Origin: Pseudarthrobacter sp. Fe7
GTDB taxonomy: Bacteria > Actinomycetota > Actinomycetes > Actinomycetales > Micrococcaceae
Assembly: GCA_024372495.1 (NCBI GenBank)
Contig: CP099977.1
Coordinates: 3,844,001 to 3,908,000, forward strand
Length of the DNA: 64,000 bases
Reading direction: 5' to 3'
The notes under the pieces were generated by a model, which did not search any database, was not told the DNA's origin, and worked only from the letters and a program-made list of their open reading frames with translations. How positions within the stretch are numbered: position 1 is the first letter of the stretch; every line of letters begins with the position of its first letter. This document shows positions 62,727 to 64,000 of this stretch, piece after piece. The translations under genes were made by a program, and so were the position numbers.

Positions 62727-63665
62727 ATGGCTCGTTTGAGTACTCCATGGCGTGCCCTGCGCCCGGTAATCCTTGCCGGGGCCGCGGCAGTCACCTGGTT
62801 GACCCTTTCGTCAACGGCTGCATCCGCGGACACTCTGCCGGACTCCTCGTCCCTGCTGGGCAACGCCACGAGTTCGGTTTCATCCTTGAGCCACGATCTT
62901 GCGGCTACGGTTTCGCTGGTTCCCGCCGGCTCACCGGCCGGAACCTTTTCAGGCCCCGGGCTGCTGCAGCCCGTAGTGGCGCCGGTGTCCGGGCTTACGG
63001 ACAACCTCATTGCCGCCGTTCCCGTAGTGGACCGGGTGGTTCCGCCAGGAACTGTTTCCGCAGTCTCCGCCCCTGTTGTTGAGCTTGCCGACACCGTAAC
63101 GGCCGGTATGGCCCAGGTTGTTGTAGCCCCCGCGGCAGAGGCCATTCCGGTACTCCAGCCGGTTTCTGACATCATGACCGGCACTGCTCCGCTACCCGTC
63201 CCACCCTTGGAAGCCGCGCAAGCGGATGTTCCTGCCGTGCCCGCCCCAGCTCCGGCCGAGGATCAGCCTGCAGCGCTCCAGGAAACGCCGGTGGCCTTGG
63301 AAGCCGGCCAGGTTTCCGAGAGCTTGTCCCCGACAGCACAGGCCAGCGGCAATGCAGTGCTGGAAACGGCCGGTCCCGGCATCCTTGCCAACGCGGCTGT
63401 CCAGAAGCCTGCGGTGTCCGGGACAGCCGATGTTATTTCGGACCAGCCCCTTCCCGCTGCCCCCTCGCCCGTTCCCGCCCAGGCTCCTGCAGCCCCCGCG
63501 TCAGGCACAGGCAGCGGCGGATCATCCGGGGGCCCGTCCGGTGCCGCAGCGTGGCTCAACCCCTTCGACCTTGAATTTGTACCCGCCGGCGCTGTTTACG
63601 CCAGTGAAGCTCCTGAGCACGCCCCTGCGCCGGTGTCATTCGACCCCGGTTCTTCACCTGACTAG
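62727..63665 (+). CDS. Secreted Ala/Val/Pro-rich protein, unknown function
   Basis: 312 residues. Signal peptide (ALRPVILAGAAAVTWLTLSS, ending ASA); no domain recognised. The mature part is Ala, Val, Pro and Ser rich, with repeated VVxPVxxLxD-like stretches such as LLQPVVAPVSGLTDNL, followed by a Pro/Ala linker and a Gly/Ser run. ATG 62727 has GGGGGG upstream. Promoter elements may lie in 62630-62700 (TTGCCA near 62629, TAGAGAAT near 62644). A small hairpin follows the gene. Confidence 0.8.
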   Translation: MARLSTPWRALRPVILAGAAAVTWLTLSSTAASADTLPDSSSLLGNATSSVSSLSHDLAATVSLVPAGSPAGTFSGPGLLQPVVAPVSGLTDNLIAAVPVVDRVVPPGTVSAVSAPVVELADTVTAGMAQVVVAPAAEAIPVLQPVSDIMTGTAPLPVPPLEAAQADVPAVPAPAPAEDQPAALQETPVALEAGQVSESLSPTAQASGNAVLETAGPGILANAAVQKPAVSGTADVISDQPLPAAPSPVPAQAPAAPASGTGSGGSSGGPSGAAAWLNPFDLEFVPAGAVYASEAPEHAPAPVSFDPGSSPD

Positions 63666-63758
63666 TTGAGGCCCCCTGCCCTTTTCGCGGGCAGCACGTG
63701 GCTCTACGGGCAGCCGACCAGCGCCCGAACACCCTCAACTATTTCAGGAGTAATAACC

Positions 63759-64000
63759 ATGAACTGCACCCTTCGCAGGGGGCTGCTTAGCACCCTCTTT
63801 GCCGGCGGCCTTTTGGCTTTCGGCTGCGCTGCCGCCAACGCGGCGGACACCACCAGCGGGACGGACCTTTCCGCTTCCGCCCTCATCTCGGCGGCGGCAC
63901 CCGCTAATTCGACGTCGTTGGGCCTGCTGGGTGACCCAACGCCTGCCGGATCCACGGGCGTCGCCGCCGCGGTGAACGTCAATCTTGGCCTCGGCACCTC
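63759..64000 (+). CDS. Secreted protein, partial (runs off the window)
   Basis: At least 80 residues. Signal peptide CTLRRGLLSTLFAGGLLAFG ends at ANA; the mature part starts ADTTSGTDLSASAL and is Ala/Ser/Thr rich, with no domain seen. ATG 63759 is preceded by CAGGAG. It lies 93 bp after the previous secreted-protein gene on the same strand, and both may be parts of a surface-protein locus continuing past the window. Confidence 0.75.
   Translation, partial: MNCTLRRGLLSTLFAGGLLAFGCAAANAADTTSGTDLSASALISAAAPANSTSLGLLGDPTPAGSTGVAAAVNVNLGLGT

Overview
This is about 64 kb of a high-GC actinobacterial chromosome. Gene content and order (mazG-eno-ftsB-DUF501-ppx, a BMP-type nucleoside transporter followed by cdd and deoA, sdhCDAB with a two-subunit anchor, galTK) and the protein sequences point to the Micrococcaceae, most likely Arthrobacter or Pseudarthrobacter. 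This assignment rests on recognition, not on a database search. The window reads as core chromosome: I see no insertion sequence, phage, integrase or CRISPR array.

Layout. 0-2.4 kb: galactose genes galT-galK. 2.4-3.4 kb: BAX-inhibitor/YccA membrane protein. 3.5-8.8 kb: a complete branched-chain amino-acid ABC transporter, livJ-H-M-G-F. 9.1 kb: a tRNA with anticodon UAA. 9.3-16.7 kb: type-II NADH dehydrogenase, subtilisin-like protease, Ppx/GppA, DUF501, FtsB, enolase and MazG. 16.7-26.9 kb: nucleoside uptake and breakdown (BMP lipoprotein, ATPase, two permeases, cdd, deoA, two DedA proteins, add). 27.2-29.2 kb: ohrR-ohr-oxidoreductase. 29.2-31.7 kb: M20 amidohydrolase and GDP-mannose pyrophosphorylase. 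31.9-35.5 kb: sdhCDAB. 35.6-43.3 kb: hydrolase, a solute-binding-protein remnant, YihY, 2'-5' RNA ligase-like protein, trpS, exonuclease III, and a NarL/DesK-type two-component system. 43.4-47.4 kb: one-carbon genes folD-glyA, divergent purU, and a gamma-carbonic-anhydrase-like gene. 47.4-53.4 kb: a set that looks like lysine catabolism through the aminovaleramide route (DavB-like monooxygenase, cationic amino-acid permease, PucR regulator, DavA-like amidase). 53.6-59.0 kb: ROK regulator with the mmsA-mmsB-chvE sugar transporter. 59.2-61.3 kb: an FtsX-type ABC exporter. 61.4-64.0 kb: a Gfo/Idh/MocA oxidoreductase and two secreted proteins, the last running off the end.

Most striking feature. 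Twenty reading frames, including enolase, livG/livM, deoA, mazG and mmsA/mmsB, are broken by single-base indels whose repair restores normal proteins of the right length. The indels are not random. Eighteen are one extra C/G that turns an inferred AGCT (mostly GAGCTG or GAGCTC) into AGCCT/AGGCT. Most of the others are one base lost from a short run of C or G. Intact AGCT sites remain nearby. A systematic sequencing error, perhaps at a modified AGCT-type site, is the best explanation. The broken genes are therefore annotated as single intact genes with apparent frameshifts.

Other points worth following: a 23-bp motif shared by the ROK promoter and the mmsA promoter; an OhrR-type operator with three half-sites; an intrinsic terminator between sdhD and sdhA; a UAA-anticodon tRNA with a short variable arm; and the davBA-like cluster with a PucR regulator in a Gram-positive.
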